From positions 186,001 to 250,000 of the forward strand of contig NZ_LFVY01000005.1 in assembly GCF_001050155.1 (NCBI RefSeq): 64,000 bases of DNA, written 5' to 3'. The position numbers and the translations under genes were made by a program. The DNA comes from Nitratireductor soli (GTDB lineage Bacteria; Pseudomonadota; Alphaproteobacteria; Rhizobiales; Rhizobiaceae). Of this stretch, positions 27,794 to 35,326 are shown one piece after another. The stretch's first letter is position 1. Every line of letters begins with the position of its first letter. The notes beneath the pieces are model-generated. The model was not told the DNA's origin. It searched no databases and was given only the letters and a program-made list of their open reading frames with translations.

Positions 27794-30402
27794 TCAATGG
27801 CTTTCGGCCGGGACCGGCAGGCGCGCAGGCAAGCCTTCGGCCAGGTCACCATCGACCGATTCCGCGCCCTTGAAGCGCAGTAGCCGCAGTGCATTCAGCG
27901 TCACGATCGCGGTGGCGCCAGTGTCGGCGAGAACAGCGATCCAGAGACCCGTGATGCCGAGAACGGTGGTGACGAGGAAGAGGCTTTTCAGTGCCAGAGC
28001 AAAGACCACATTCTGGTGAATATTGGCCATGGTCGCACGCGAAAGCGCGACGAGATGGGCGACATCGGTCACACGGCTCTTCAAAAGGGCGGCATCCGCT
28101 GTCTCGATCGCCACGTCGGTGCCGCCACCCATGGCGATGCCGACATCGGCCGTCGCCAGAGCCGGGGCATCGTTTATGCCGTCGCCGACCATGGCCACCT
28201 TCGACGTCTGCTTCATCTCGTTGACGAGATTAAGCTTATCCTGGGGCAGCAGCTCGGCCTTCCATTCGATCCCGAGACCCTTGGCGATGGCTTGCGCGGT
28301 GCGCCGATTGTCGCCGGTGAGCATGACAGAGCGAATACCCATTGCCTTGAGTTGGGCGACACCCTCACGCGCATCACGTCGCGGCTCATCGCGCAGGGCG
28401 ACAAGACCGAGGACTTCCCTCGCCTGCTCGTTGAAGAGAACCGCGACGGTATTGCCGCCTTCCTCGAGCTTCTCGATGGCCTTGCGCTCCAGGGCCCCGA
28501 GGGTTGCCGCCTGTGCGGCATGTATCGGAGAGCCGACCGCCAGGCGAAGGCCGCCGACCCTCGCATGTACCGCCTTGCCGGCCGTCGCGGTTGCGTCGCT
28601 TGCCTGCGGGATAGCGATCCCGACGGCTTCGGCATGCCCGAGGATCGCCTTCGCAAGCGGGTGGTTTGAACCACTCTCCACTGCCGCGGCAAGGGCAAGT
28701 ATTTTGTGCTCGTCACGCTTCCCAAAGGCGAGGACTTCGGTGACGCGCGGTTTGCCCTCGGTCAATGTGCCTGTCTTGTCGAAGGCGATGGCGTTTACCT
28801 TGCCGATGGTTTCGAGCGCGTTGCCTCCCTTGATCAGTAGGCCGCGGCGTGTGCCGACGGCCAGACCCGAGGCGATCGCGGCAGGGGTGGACAGCACCAG
28901 CGCGCAGGGGCAAGCGATCAGCAGGAGTGCGAGGCCACGGTAGAGCCACGTACTCCAGTCCGCGCCCATGGCCAGAGGAGGAATCGTAATGATCACGGCA
29001 GCGATCAGCATCACGGCCGGGGTGTAGTAACGGCTGAACTTCTCGATGAAGCGCGCGGTTGGCGCCTTGGAGGACTGAGCCTGCTCAACGAGGTGGACGA
29101 TGCGCGAGATGGTGTTGTCGGCGGCCGTTTTCTCGACGCGAACCTGAAGAACACCATCGACATTGATCGAACCGGCGAAAATGCTGTCGCCTTTTGCTCT
29201 TGCACGCGGCATGGATTCGCCGGTGACGGGAGACTCGTCGAGGCTGGAGTTTCCATGGACGATCTGCCCGTCAGCGGGTACGCGATCGCCCGGACGCACC
29301 AGCACGAGATCGTTCACCCGCAGGGAAGTCGCAGCAACGCTGCGCTGGCCGCCATTGGCATCGAGCAGAACCGCCGTCTTGGGCACGAGTGATGCAAGCG
29401 CCTTGATGCCGGCCCTCGCCCGCCCCGCAGCCACGCTTTCAAGGAGTTCGCCAATTGCGAACAGGAATACGACCGCGGCGGCTTCTTCCGCCTCGCCGAT
29501 CACGAGGGCACCAATCGCCGCCACCGACATCAGCGTCTCAATCGAGAACGGAGACCCGGACATCGCAAGTGCAACGGCCTTGCGGGCGAACGGGATAACC
29601 CCTGCCACGACGGCAGCGGCAAAGATCCATTCCGCATGGAGCGGGATGAACTGGGCGATGGCATAGGCCGAGCCCATGAGCAAGCCGAGACCGAGGACAT
29701 GCCTGCCCTTGCGGGTCTGCCACCAGCGCTGATCGCGCATCGCCGGCGCCGGTACCGGTTCGGCCTCGACAACGGCGTCAGATGGCGACGATAGCTGGCG
29801 TGCGTCGGACACCCCAAAGCCGAGGCCCTTGATCATCTTCTCGATGTCGCCGACCCTGGTGATCGAGCCGGCGGCAAGGGTAAGCTCAAGCGTTTCTGTC
29901 GTGAAGTTCACCCGCACATCCGAGACGTCGCGGATGCGGGCCAGTGCCGCCTCGATCTTGCCGACGCAGCTCGCGCAATCCATGCCATCGAGCCGCATCG
30001 AAACGTTGGGCGGGGAGCTTGGAGCAGCGCTTGGGGCGGAAGCATGTGCCGCGTGATCATGCTTGTGATCGTGGCCATGATCGCCAGAGCGGCCGCTGTG
30101 GTCGTGCCTGGCGTGGGAGCCCGAGCGCGCGGCTGGCGCGGAAGGAACGGTGGATGCCGATAACACCGTGACATCAAATCCCAGCGAACGGATCTTCCTG
30201 GCGATGCCTTCTCCGTCGTCTTGCTGGAGGGGTCGCGCGACAAGGACAATGTCTCGTTGGCGAAGTTGACGGAGACCTCGGAGATTCCCCCCAAACGGTC
30301 CAGCGCAGTCTCGATCTTGCCGACGCAGCTTGCGCAATCCATCCCGTCGATGCGGAAGCCGAGCCGTTCACCTGCACTCGACGTTGAAAGTACCCTTGCC
30401 AT
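27794..30402 (-). CDS. Zn/Cd/Pb-type P1B ATPase, frameshifted after the first metal-binding domain
   Basis: Exports divalent soft metals from the cytoplasm using ATP. Translation should start at the ATG at 30402 (AAAGGAG seven bases upstream), giving a first HMA domain with GMDCASCVGKIE. At about 30205-30206 one base appears to be missing: the frame that continues with IARKIRSLGFDV and the whole ATPase is -1 to the start. The rest is intact: a His-rich linker, a second HMA domain (also GMDCASCVGKIE), CPCALVLSTP in TM6, [21 protein letters not shown], and an Asp-containing last segment (ADTGATAIVTLNALRLL), which indicates Zn/Cd/Pb rather than Cu. Unframeshifted translation from 30402 would run on to about 29908 as nonsense. 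It may be an inactivating mutation, a sequence error, or rescue by an internal start. Confidence 0.85.
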
Positions 30403-30485
30403 TCCGATCTCCTTTCGCGCCGGCGCAGGTGGGGCGTGTTCGCCTTTGGCGGCCTGCGTGGCTTCGAAAGAGTCAATATCACAAT

Positions 30486-30499
30486 TGAACATCTATTCA
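30486..30499 (+). promoter_or_regulatory. SmtB/ArsR-type operator upstream of the zinc-type ATPase
   Basis: TGAACA-TC-TATTCA, a 6-2-6 inverted repeat with the same half-sites as the operator at 22681-22694. It lies 84 bases before the ATPase start at 30402 and downstream of the arsR-type gene, so the ATPase probably has its own repressible promoter here. The link to the adjacent ArsR protein is inferred from position and from the SmtB-like sensor motif of that protein. Confidence 0.7.
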
Positions 30500-30587
30500 A
30501 GTGTTAGCAATAAAAAGCCCTCCGAGCTGTCCGTATCGGCATTTGGACAACAGCCGCGCGGGCGCCATCGACGTCCGCAGACTCTTT

Positions 30588-30607
30588 CGGCAATCCGCCG
30601 ATTGCCG
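30588..30607 (-). terminator. Hairpin downstream of the arsR-type gene
   Basis: A perfect 8-bp stem (CGGCAATC with GATTGCCG) and a four-base loop, 20 bases past the stop of the ArsR gene on the minus strand. It has no T-run; it could separate the regulator transcript from the ATPase promoter. Confidence 0.4.
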
Positions 30608-30626
30608 CACCCTATGCTGGCAAAGC

Positions 30627-31022
30627 TCACTCGTCCGCATGATCTTCCGAGATGTGCGTTGCCATGTCCTGCAGTACCTGGCTGACATGCTGGTCGGCGA
30701 TCTCGTAGAATATCTGCTTGGCCTGACGCACGCCCTTGACGAGACGCGCTCCTCGCAGAAGGCGCAGATGATGGCTGACAAGCGACAGCGACAGATCCAG
30801 TCGCTCGGCGATGTCGCCAACCGATATGGGCCCCGCCAGGCAGCTCAGGAGGATCCTCAACCGAGACGGATCGCCGAGCAGGCGGAAGGTCTCCGCCAGA
30901 ATCGTGATCTCGTTCTGCGACAGGGATGAATGATCCAGAGGTCGGTCGGGTGCCGCCACACTTGCTGGCCCTGCGAGTTCGTCCTGTTTCTGGACCCTTG
31001 CTTTCGGCTTACGATACGTCAT
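30627..31022 (-). CDS. ArsR/SmtB-family metal-sensing repressor (zinc type)
   Basis: A dimeric winged-helix repressor that leaves DNA on metal binding. In the 131-residue protein the helix-turn-helix is VGDIAERLDLSLSLVSHHLR-LLR (about residues 68-90). The C-terminal helix reads DQHVSQVLQDMATHISE, which fits D-x-H-x10-H-x2-E exactly, the alpha-5 zinc site of SmtB and relatives. There is no ELCV-type cysteine box in the recognition helix region, so zinc (or Co/Cd through alpha-5) is favoured over arsenic or a cysteine-ligated metal. About 40 residues precede the core. It lies upstream of the P1B ATPase, and two matching operators occur in the window. Confidence 0.92.
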   Translation of the reverse strand: MTYRKPKARVQKQDELAGPASVAAPDRPLDHSSLSQNEITILAETFRLLGDPSRLRILLSCLAGPISVGDIAERLDLSLSLVSHHLRLLRGARLVKGVRQAKQIFYEIADQHVSQVLQDMATHISEDHADE

Positions 31023-31303
31023 CTGCTAAAACTACCTGTGCTGGGGACCAAGCTCGCCGACGTTTGGGACGAGATGCGGTCCAAATTGATCTGTCGAACC
31101 CAATCTACCGAATGAGCAAGCAATCACAATGCGCGCCGCGGTCGCTATTCAACGGCTGCGCGCAATTCCCTCATCAAGGATCGACCCCCTGAACAGCCCG
31201 GAGGGTGAGAGGGCCACTGGCGCAGCCTCTGGGCCGCATTCCGACATTTCATGACTGCCTGCGATCGTGGCCCGAAAAATCCTTTGCCGCGCAACAACAA
31301 CCC

Positions 31304-31334
31304 TTGACCTTCCAAGCGCTGGAAGCCGCATCCT
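31304..31334 (+). promoter_or_regulatory. MerR-type promoter of the glutaredoxin-reductase pair
   Basis: -35 TTGACC (31304-31309), a 19-base spacer containing the perfect dyad CTTCCAAGCGCTGGAAG, and -10 CATCCT (31329-31334), 83 bases before the glutaredoxin start. Same architecture and nearly the same outer bases as the promoters at 27556, 35199 and 35256. The 394-base gap from 31023 to 31416 holds only this promoter; its left part shows no gene that I can support. Confidence 0.72.
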
Positions 31335-31416
31335 GACGATAATGGCCCTCTACCTGGCAGCTTTCTGGGCGGTCGGCGCGAGTGAAACCATGTCGAATTC
31401 AGAGAAAGGCAAGCAC

Positions 31417-31683
31417 ATGACGGATGCCAGCGCACCGCACATTCTGATCTACACGACCCCGACCTGCCCGGACTGTCACGCGCTCAAGCGTTGGCTGTCC
31501 CAGCAGGGGATCTCCTATGAAGAACGCGATCTCACCGACCCGCGGATCGCCGAGGAGGCAAAAACGCGCACGGGTGTACGGGTGGCGCCTATCACCATCG
31601 TTGATTCCGATATCTTCTACGGAACGTTCCAGAGCCAGAAGCCGGGCCTGACCAAGGCGCTCCGACTGACGCAGGGCATGTGA
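31417..31683 (+). CDS. Glutaredoxin-family thiol oxidoreductase
   Basis: A small cytoplasmic redox protein of 88 residues with a thioredoxin fold. The active site is IYTTPTCPDCHALKRWL (CPDC near residues 16-19), followed by the conserved cis-Pro segment GVRVAPITIVDS. Glutaredoxins of this short NrdH/GrxC type reduce disulfides using glutathione or a thioredoxin reductase. I chose the ATG at 31417, with AAAGG seven bases upstream; an ATG at 31390 would add nine residues. It is the first gene after a MerR-type metal-responsive promoter, and the reductase gene follows after nine bases. A role in metal-induced thiol stress is inferred from that context. Confidence 0.85.
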   Translation: MTDASAPHILIYTTPTCPDCHALKRWLSQQGISYEERDLTDPRIAEEAKTRTGVRVAPITIVDSDIFYGTFQSQKPGLTKALRLTQGM

Positions 31684-31692
31684 GGAACCGGC

Positions 31693-32721
31693 ATGACAGC
31701 CAAACTCGTTGACATCAGGCAGTCCCGGACCAGCCTTGAAGTCCAGGACGGGCAGACCATCCTGGACGCGGCCCTCGCCGCCGGCATTCCATACCCCCAT
31801 GGCTGCAGGTCCGGGCGCTGCGGCTCCTGCAAGTCCCGGCTGATCGAGGGAAAAGTGGAACTGCTCCAGCATTCGCGCTTCGCTCTCACCGATGAAGAGA
31901 AGGCCGACGGACTGATCCTGGCATGCCGGGCGCTTCCCCAGACGGACACGGCCGTGGCCTGGCTGGGCAGCGACGATGACGACGTTCAGCCTCCACGGCG
32001 TCTGGACGGGATCGTGACCCACCTTGATGATCTCACCCACGACATCAAGCTGGTTCGGATTACGCCCGAGGACAGGGCTCCCTTGCTGTTTAATGCAGGG
32101 CAATATGCGCAGGTCGGCTTCAATGGCGTTCCCGCCCGCAGCTATTCCATGGCCAACTGGCATGGCTATGGCGGCCTTGAGTTCCACATTCGCCGTGTTC
32201 CGGGAGGGACGACCTCGGAGCACGCGCATAGCGCGTTGAAGACTGATGACAAAGCAACGCTCGAATTCCCCCTGGGCTCTTCCTCCCTGCGCCTGCATCA
32301 TTCCGGTCCGATTCTGTGCATCGCCGGCGGCACCGGGCTGGCGCCGATCAAGTCAATCGTCGAATCCGCCCTCGCCCACGGCATGAAGCAGCCGATTCAT
32401 GTCTATTCCGGCGCCCGGGCCGAGCGCGATCTCTATCTCGTCGGGCATTTCCAGGCCCTCGCCAGACGGCATCCCAATCTCACCTTCGCGCCGGTGCTGT
32501 CCGAGGCCCGGTCCGCGCAGCATCGGGGCGGTTTGGTGACGCAGGTGGTGGCGGAGGAACTTTCCGACCTCGACGGCTGGAAAGCCTATATTGCCGGCCC
32601 GCCGCCAATGGTGGACGCGGCAATGGACCTGGCTTTTGCGCGCGGCATGCGCAAGGAGGACATGCACGCCGACGTGTTCTTTACCCCGGAAGAGCCGCCG
32701 GGGTCGGTGGCTTTCGAATGA
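31693..32721 (+). CDS. 2Fe-2S ferredoxin / FAD / NAD(P)H oxidoreductase
   Basis: A 342-residue one-chain electron-transfer protein. An N-terminal plant-type ferredoxin domain has the cluster motif CRSGRCGSC plus a later ACRALP cysteine (residues about 38-80). It is followed by an FAD-binding domain with ARSYSMAN (about 148-155) and an NAD(P)-binding domain with CIAGGTGLAPIKS and YIAGPPPMVDAAM. This is the layout of oxygenase reductases such as phenol hydroxylase or CDP-6-deoxy-hexose reductases. No oxygenase gene is nearby, so the electron acceptor is unknown. It follows the glutaredoxin gene by nine bases, both behind a MerR-type promoter inside a metal island. A strong terminator ends the pair. 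Confidence 0.88.
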   Translation: MTAKLVDIRQSRTSLEVQDGQTILDAALAAGIPYPHGCRSGRCGSCKSRLIEGKVELLQHSRFALTDEEKADGLILACRALPQTDTAVAWLGSDDDDVQPPRRLDGIVTHLDDLTHDIKLVRITPEDRAPLLFNAGQYAQVGFNGVPARSYSMANWHGYGGLEFHIRRVPGGTTSEHAHSALKTDDKATLEFPLGSSSLRLHHSGPILCIAGGTGLAPIKSIVESALAHGMKQPIHVYSGARAERDLYLVGHFQALARRHPNLTFAPVLSEARSAQHRGGLVTQVVAEELSDLDGWKAYIAGPPPMVDAAMDLAFARGMRKEDMHADVFFTPEEPPGSVAFE

Positions 32722-32765
32722 TGCCGCCGCCAGCGATGAGGTCCCATCGCCCGCCCCCAATGAGA

Positions 32766-32799
32766 AAGGCCCGCCGCGAACATCTTCGCGTCGGGCCTT
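32766..32799 (+). terminator. Rho-independent-type terminator of the reductase gene
   Basis: AAGGCCCG (32766-32773) pairs with CGGGCCTT (32792-32799), and inside it CGCGAA (32775-32780) pairs with TTCGCG (32785-32790) around a CATC loop. It is followed by CGTTTC and lies 45 bases after the reductase stop. Confidence 0.85.
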
Positions 32800-32822
32800 C
32801 GTTTCATTCGCGGATCCGGACC

Positions 32823-32919
32823 AGAGCGGTTCTCTCAATCAGAAAACCGCTCTACCTCTTTGTTTTGACGCAGCTTCAGACGGAAGGCCGGTTCCCGCTT
32901 TTCCTAAAAGGGCTCTAGG
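32823..32919. repeat. Mosaic palindromic repeat of the AGAGCGGTT / CTTTTCC type
   Basis: AGAGCGGTT (32823-32831) pairs with AACCGCTCT (32845-32853). It is followed by TTTTGACGCAGCTTCAGACG and a GGTTCCCGCTTTTCC ... GCTCTAG module, the inverted relatives of the AGCAATTCCAGGAAAAG modules in copy D. The terminal CTA (32915-32917) is the stop codon of the multicopper oxidase gene on the minus strand. Confidence 0.75.
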
Positions 32920-34456
32920 CTTGAACGTCAACCGTACCCATCATACCGAGCTGTTCATGCTCGAGGATGTGGCAGTGATACATTCGCGGCCCGGGCAAAT
33001 CCTGGCGCAGCAGTATACGAACCGTCTCGCCGGCGACGATGTTCACGGTATCCTTCCACGCGCGATAGGGTGGCGTGATGACCTTCCCGTCCTTCTCGCG
33101 CTCCACGATCTGAAACTGCGTCCCATGCACATGGAACGGATGATCCATATCCGCCTCGTTGACGACTTCCCAAAGCTCGACTTGTCCGACTTTCGAGACT
33201 TCGTCGATGCGGTTCATGTCGAAGCTGGCACCGTTGATCAGGAACTTCATCTCCATGCTGTCGGAAGACATGGACATGCTGGAGTGATCCATGCCCTGCA
33301 TCGACATGTCGCCATGGTCCATTCCGCCCATGGATTCCGTCAGCACAAATCGGCGTGTGACAATCGGGCTCCCAAGAGGCTCGATGGAGCGCAGCTTTGC
33401 CGGCAGGGGCGGCATCGCAGCCACCGCCTCTTCCGATACGTTTGCCGTCAGCAGGATCATGCCGGCCTCGTTTGGCTTGCCCGGCCCCATCCAACCGCGC
33501 TCATAGCCGAGCGTCGTGAGCGTGGCCGCTCCCGGCTTGTCGAACGAAACGATCAGTTCAACGCGTTCGGCCGGCGTGAGCAGCAGCTCGTCGATGGCGA
33601 CGGGCGCTTCGATCAGGCCGCCGTCCGTTCCGACAACGGTCATGCTGGCATTCTCGAATTTGAGCAGCAGGAATCGTGCATTCGTCGCGTTGTAGAGACG
33701 TAGACGGCGCTTTTCGCCAAGCCCAACAGCCATCGCCGGGTTCTTCTGTCCATTGACCAGCACATGATCGCCGACGCGGCCGTTCATTAGATCGCTCATC
33801 GTGCTTTCCGGCATCGTCCCGTCGGCGGCGATCCTGAGATCGGTGAGCATGAGGATCGTGTCGCCATATTCCGGCGGGATGGGATCGTCCTTCGGCTTGA
33901 CCACAAAGATACCGGCGAGACCGCGATAGACCTGCTCGGCGGTCAAACCATGGGGATGGGGATGAAACCAGTAAGACGCCGCACTGCCTTCCGGCAGTTC
34001 GAACGCATAGATGCGCTCGCCACCCGGGGCCACCGGGTCCGTCGGATTGCCATCCTGGTCGGCCGGCACTGGCATGCCATGCCAATGGATCGTCGTGGCT
34101 TCGTCCAAAATCCCGTTCTTGAAGCTGATCTCGACTGTGTCGCCCTCACTTGCCTCGATCACGGGATTGGTGCCGTTGTAAAGGAGCACAGGCGTATCGA
34201 GCCCTTCGGCATACCGTACGACGCCTGGTTCTGCTGCCAGCTTTGCCTTGAATACGCCAGGCACGGCCGACCGGTTGGACAGCCGTGGCAACTCCTTGAG
34301 CGGCTGCCCTTCCGGCAAAACGGGATTGGTGCCCGCCGCGGGCATGTTGTGATTGCCGTGGCCGCCCATGCTGCCCATGTCGTGGTTCATCTGGGCCGTT
34401 GCTGGGCCCGCAACGACGAGACCCGTAAGGCTCGCCAGAAATGTCCTGCGATGCAT
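32915..34456 (-). CDS. Periplasmic multicopper oxidase (CueO/CopA-oxidase-like)
   Basis: Oxidises Cu(I), and often phenolic substrates, with oxygen in the periplasm, a copper detoxification step. The 513-residue protein has a twin-arginine-type signal (MHRRTFLASLTGLVVAGPATA), a Met/His-rich N-terminus, and three cupredoxin domains. All copper ligand motifs are present: TIHWHGMPV (about 122), YWFHPHPHGLTAEQ (about 162), HPFHVHGTQF (about 445) and MYHCHILEHEQLGMMG (about 492-507). A methionine-rich insert of about 30 residues (from GGMDHGDMSM, about 378-405) resembles the Cu(I)-binding segment of CueO. Third gene of the copZ-DUF305-oxidase unit. Confidence 0.94.
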   Translation of the reverse strand: MHRRTFLASLTGLVVAGPATAQMNHDMGSMGGHGNHNMPAAGTNPVLPEGQPLKELPRLSNRSAVPGVFKAKLAAEPGVVRYAEGLDTPVLLYNGTNPVIEASEGDTVEISFKNGILDEATTIHWHGMPVPADQDGNPTDPVAPGGERIYAFELPEGSAASYWFHPHPHGLTAEQVYRGLAGIFVVKPKDDPIPPEYGDTILMLTDLRIAADGTMPESTMSDLMNGRVGDHVLVNGQKNPAMAVGLGEKRRLRLYNATNARFLLLKFENASMTVVGTDGGLIEAPVAIDELLLTPAERVELIVSFDKPGAATLTTLGYERGWMGPGKPNEAGMILLTANVSEEAVAAMPPLPAKLRSIEPLGSPIVTRRFVLTESMGGMDHGDMSMQGMDHSSMSMSSDSMEMKFLINGASFDMNRIDEVSKVGQVELWEVVNEADMDHPFHVHGTQFQIVEREKDGKVITPPYRAWKDTVNIVAGETVRILLRQDLPGPRMYHCHILEHEQLGMMGTVDVQA

Positions 34457-34530
34457 TGATCGTCTCCCTATCGGTCGTTTGACAGTCGACGGCGAAGCCG
34501 CTCAACCATGTCCCGGGTTTTTTCTTGGCA

Positions 34531-34556
34531 AAGGGCCACTCCCGAGAGCCGCCCTT
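34531..34556 (-). terminator. Hairpin between the DUF305 and multicopper oxidase genes
   Basis: AAGGGC (34531-34536) pairs with GCCCTT (34551-34556), with an inner CTC/GAG stem. It lies just past the DUF305 stop on the minus strand and could partly terminate, or stabilise, the upstream mRNA. No clean T-run follows. Confidence 0.35.
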
Positions 34557-34562
34557 GGGTCG

Positions 34563-34955
34563 CTACTTGCCGCGGGCGGCAAGCCATTTCTTCATCACGG
34601 CGATCTCGCCTTCCTGGGCCTTGATCACCTCGTCGGCGAGTTTGCGAACCTGCGGATCCTTGCCGTGTTCAAGCACGACCTTCGCCATATCGATCGCGCC
34701 TTGATGGTGCGGGATCATGCCGCGCATGAAGTCGATGTCGGCATCGCCAGTGAACTCGACCATCATGTCCTTATGCATCCGATCATTGGCGGCTATATAG
34801 GCTTTTGTGGGCGGGCTGATGGCGGCCAGCATCGCGTGGTCCGGCATATCGTGACCTTGCATCGGATCGTCCTTGTTCATTGAGCCCCGTGCGATCGCCA
34901 GGCCCGCGCTGATGGCGAGCGCACCTGCGATGAAGATCGGGGTGAGCTTGTTCAT
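34563..34955 (-). CDS. DUF305 periplasmic protein, copper-operon associated
   Basis: A 130-residue exported protein: signal segment [19 protein letters not shown], then a four-helix ferritin-like DUF305 domain with [20 protein letters not shown] (about residues 79-98) and the Met/His-rich start [17 protein letters not shown]305 proteins often accompany copper or silver resistance genes and are proposed to bind metal through the M-x-x-H-H motifs, but the mechanism is not settled. It starts 14 bases after the copZ stop and is followed by the multicopper oxidase gene. Confidence 0.88.
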   Translation of the reverse strand: MNKLTPIFIAGALAISAGLAIARGSMNKDDPMQGHDMPDHAMLAAISPPTKAYIAANDRMHKDMMVEFTGDADIDFMRGMIPHHQGAIDMAKVVLEHGKDPQVRKLADEVIKAQEGEIAVMKKWLAARGK

Positions 34956-34969
34956 GATATCGCTCCTGA

Positions 34970-35164
34970 TCAGTTCACGGTTGCCGGATAGCCGGCTTCT
35001 TCGAGAATCAGTTGAAGGGCCGCCGACGATGCGGTCGTCTCGACCTTGACCAAGCGTGCGGCGGGATCGGTCTCGATCCTGGCATCGGGATCGACTGACT
35101 GGATCGCCTTGGTGACGGATTTGGCGCAGCCGCCACAGGTCATGTTCTCGATTCTGAGTTCCAT
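34970..35164 (-). CDS. copZ: Copper chaperone CopZ (HMA domain)
   Basis: A 64-residue single heavy-metal-associated domain carrying Cu(I) in the cytoplasm, typically to CopA or the CueR regulator. The metal site is [16 protein letters not shown] (M-T-C-x-x-C near residues 8-14), and the C-terminal [12 protein letters not shown] matches the family. I chose the ATG at 35164 with AAGGAG seven bases upstream; a longer frame upstream would run through the promoter. First gene of the leftward copZ-DUF305-oxidase unit, transcribed from the MerR-type promoter at 35199-35229. Confidence 0.93.
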   Translation of the reverse strand: MELRIENMTCGGCAKSVTKAIQSVDPDARIETDPAARLVKVETTASSAALQLILEEAGYPATVN

Positions 35165-35198
35165 GAGAATTCTCCTTGGTTTGGGTCTCATGACGCTC

Positions 35199-35229
35199 AA
35201 GATGGGGCTTCCAACCATGGTAAGGTCAA
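35199..35229 (-). promoter_or_regulatory. MerR-type promoter of copZ-DUF305-multicopper oxidase
   Basis: On the minus strand: -35 TTGACC (35224-35229), 19-base spacer TTACCATGGTTGGAAGCCC, and -10 CATCTT (35199-35204). It is a mirror copy of the copA promoter, separated from it by 26 bases, with one mismatch over about 26 aligned bases. CueR/HmrR-type activation is inferred from the spacer and dyad. Confidence 0.8.
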
Positions 35230-35255
35230 GGGATGCGGAAAAGGAAATTTCGGTA

Positions 35256-35286
35256 TTGACCTTCCCATGGTTGGAAGCCCCATTTT
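35256..35286 (+). promoter_or_regulatory. CueR/HmrR-type promoter of copA
   Basis: -35 TTGACC (35256-35261), 19-base spacer TTCCCATGGTTGGAAGCCC and -10 CATTTT (35281-35286), 40 bases before the copA start. This is very close to the E. coli copA promoter, where CueR bound to the TTCC/GGAA dyad untwists the long spacer. The regulator gene follows copA. Confidence 0.85.
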
Positions 35287-35326
35287 CCGTCCGAACTTGA
35301 ATTCGGAACGAGAAAAGGAAGCGGCT

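Noticed and set aside
31023-31300. Possible small gene or transposase fragment between the ArsR gene and the glutaredoxin promoter
   Set aside because: Several short frames exist on both strands, but none has a recognisable motif, good start or neighbour overlap.
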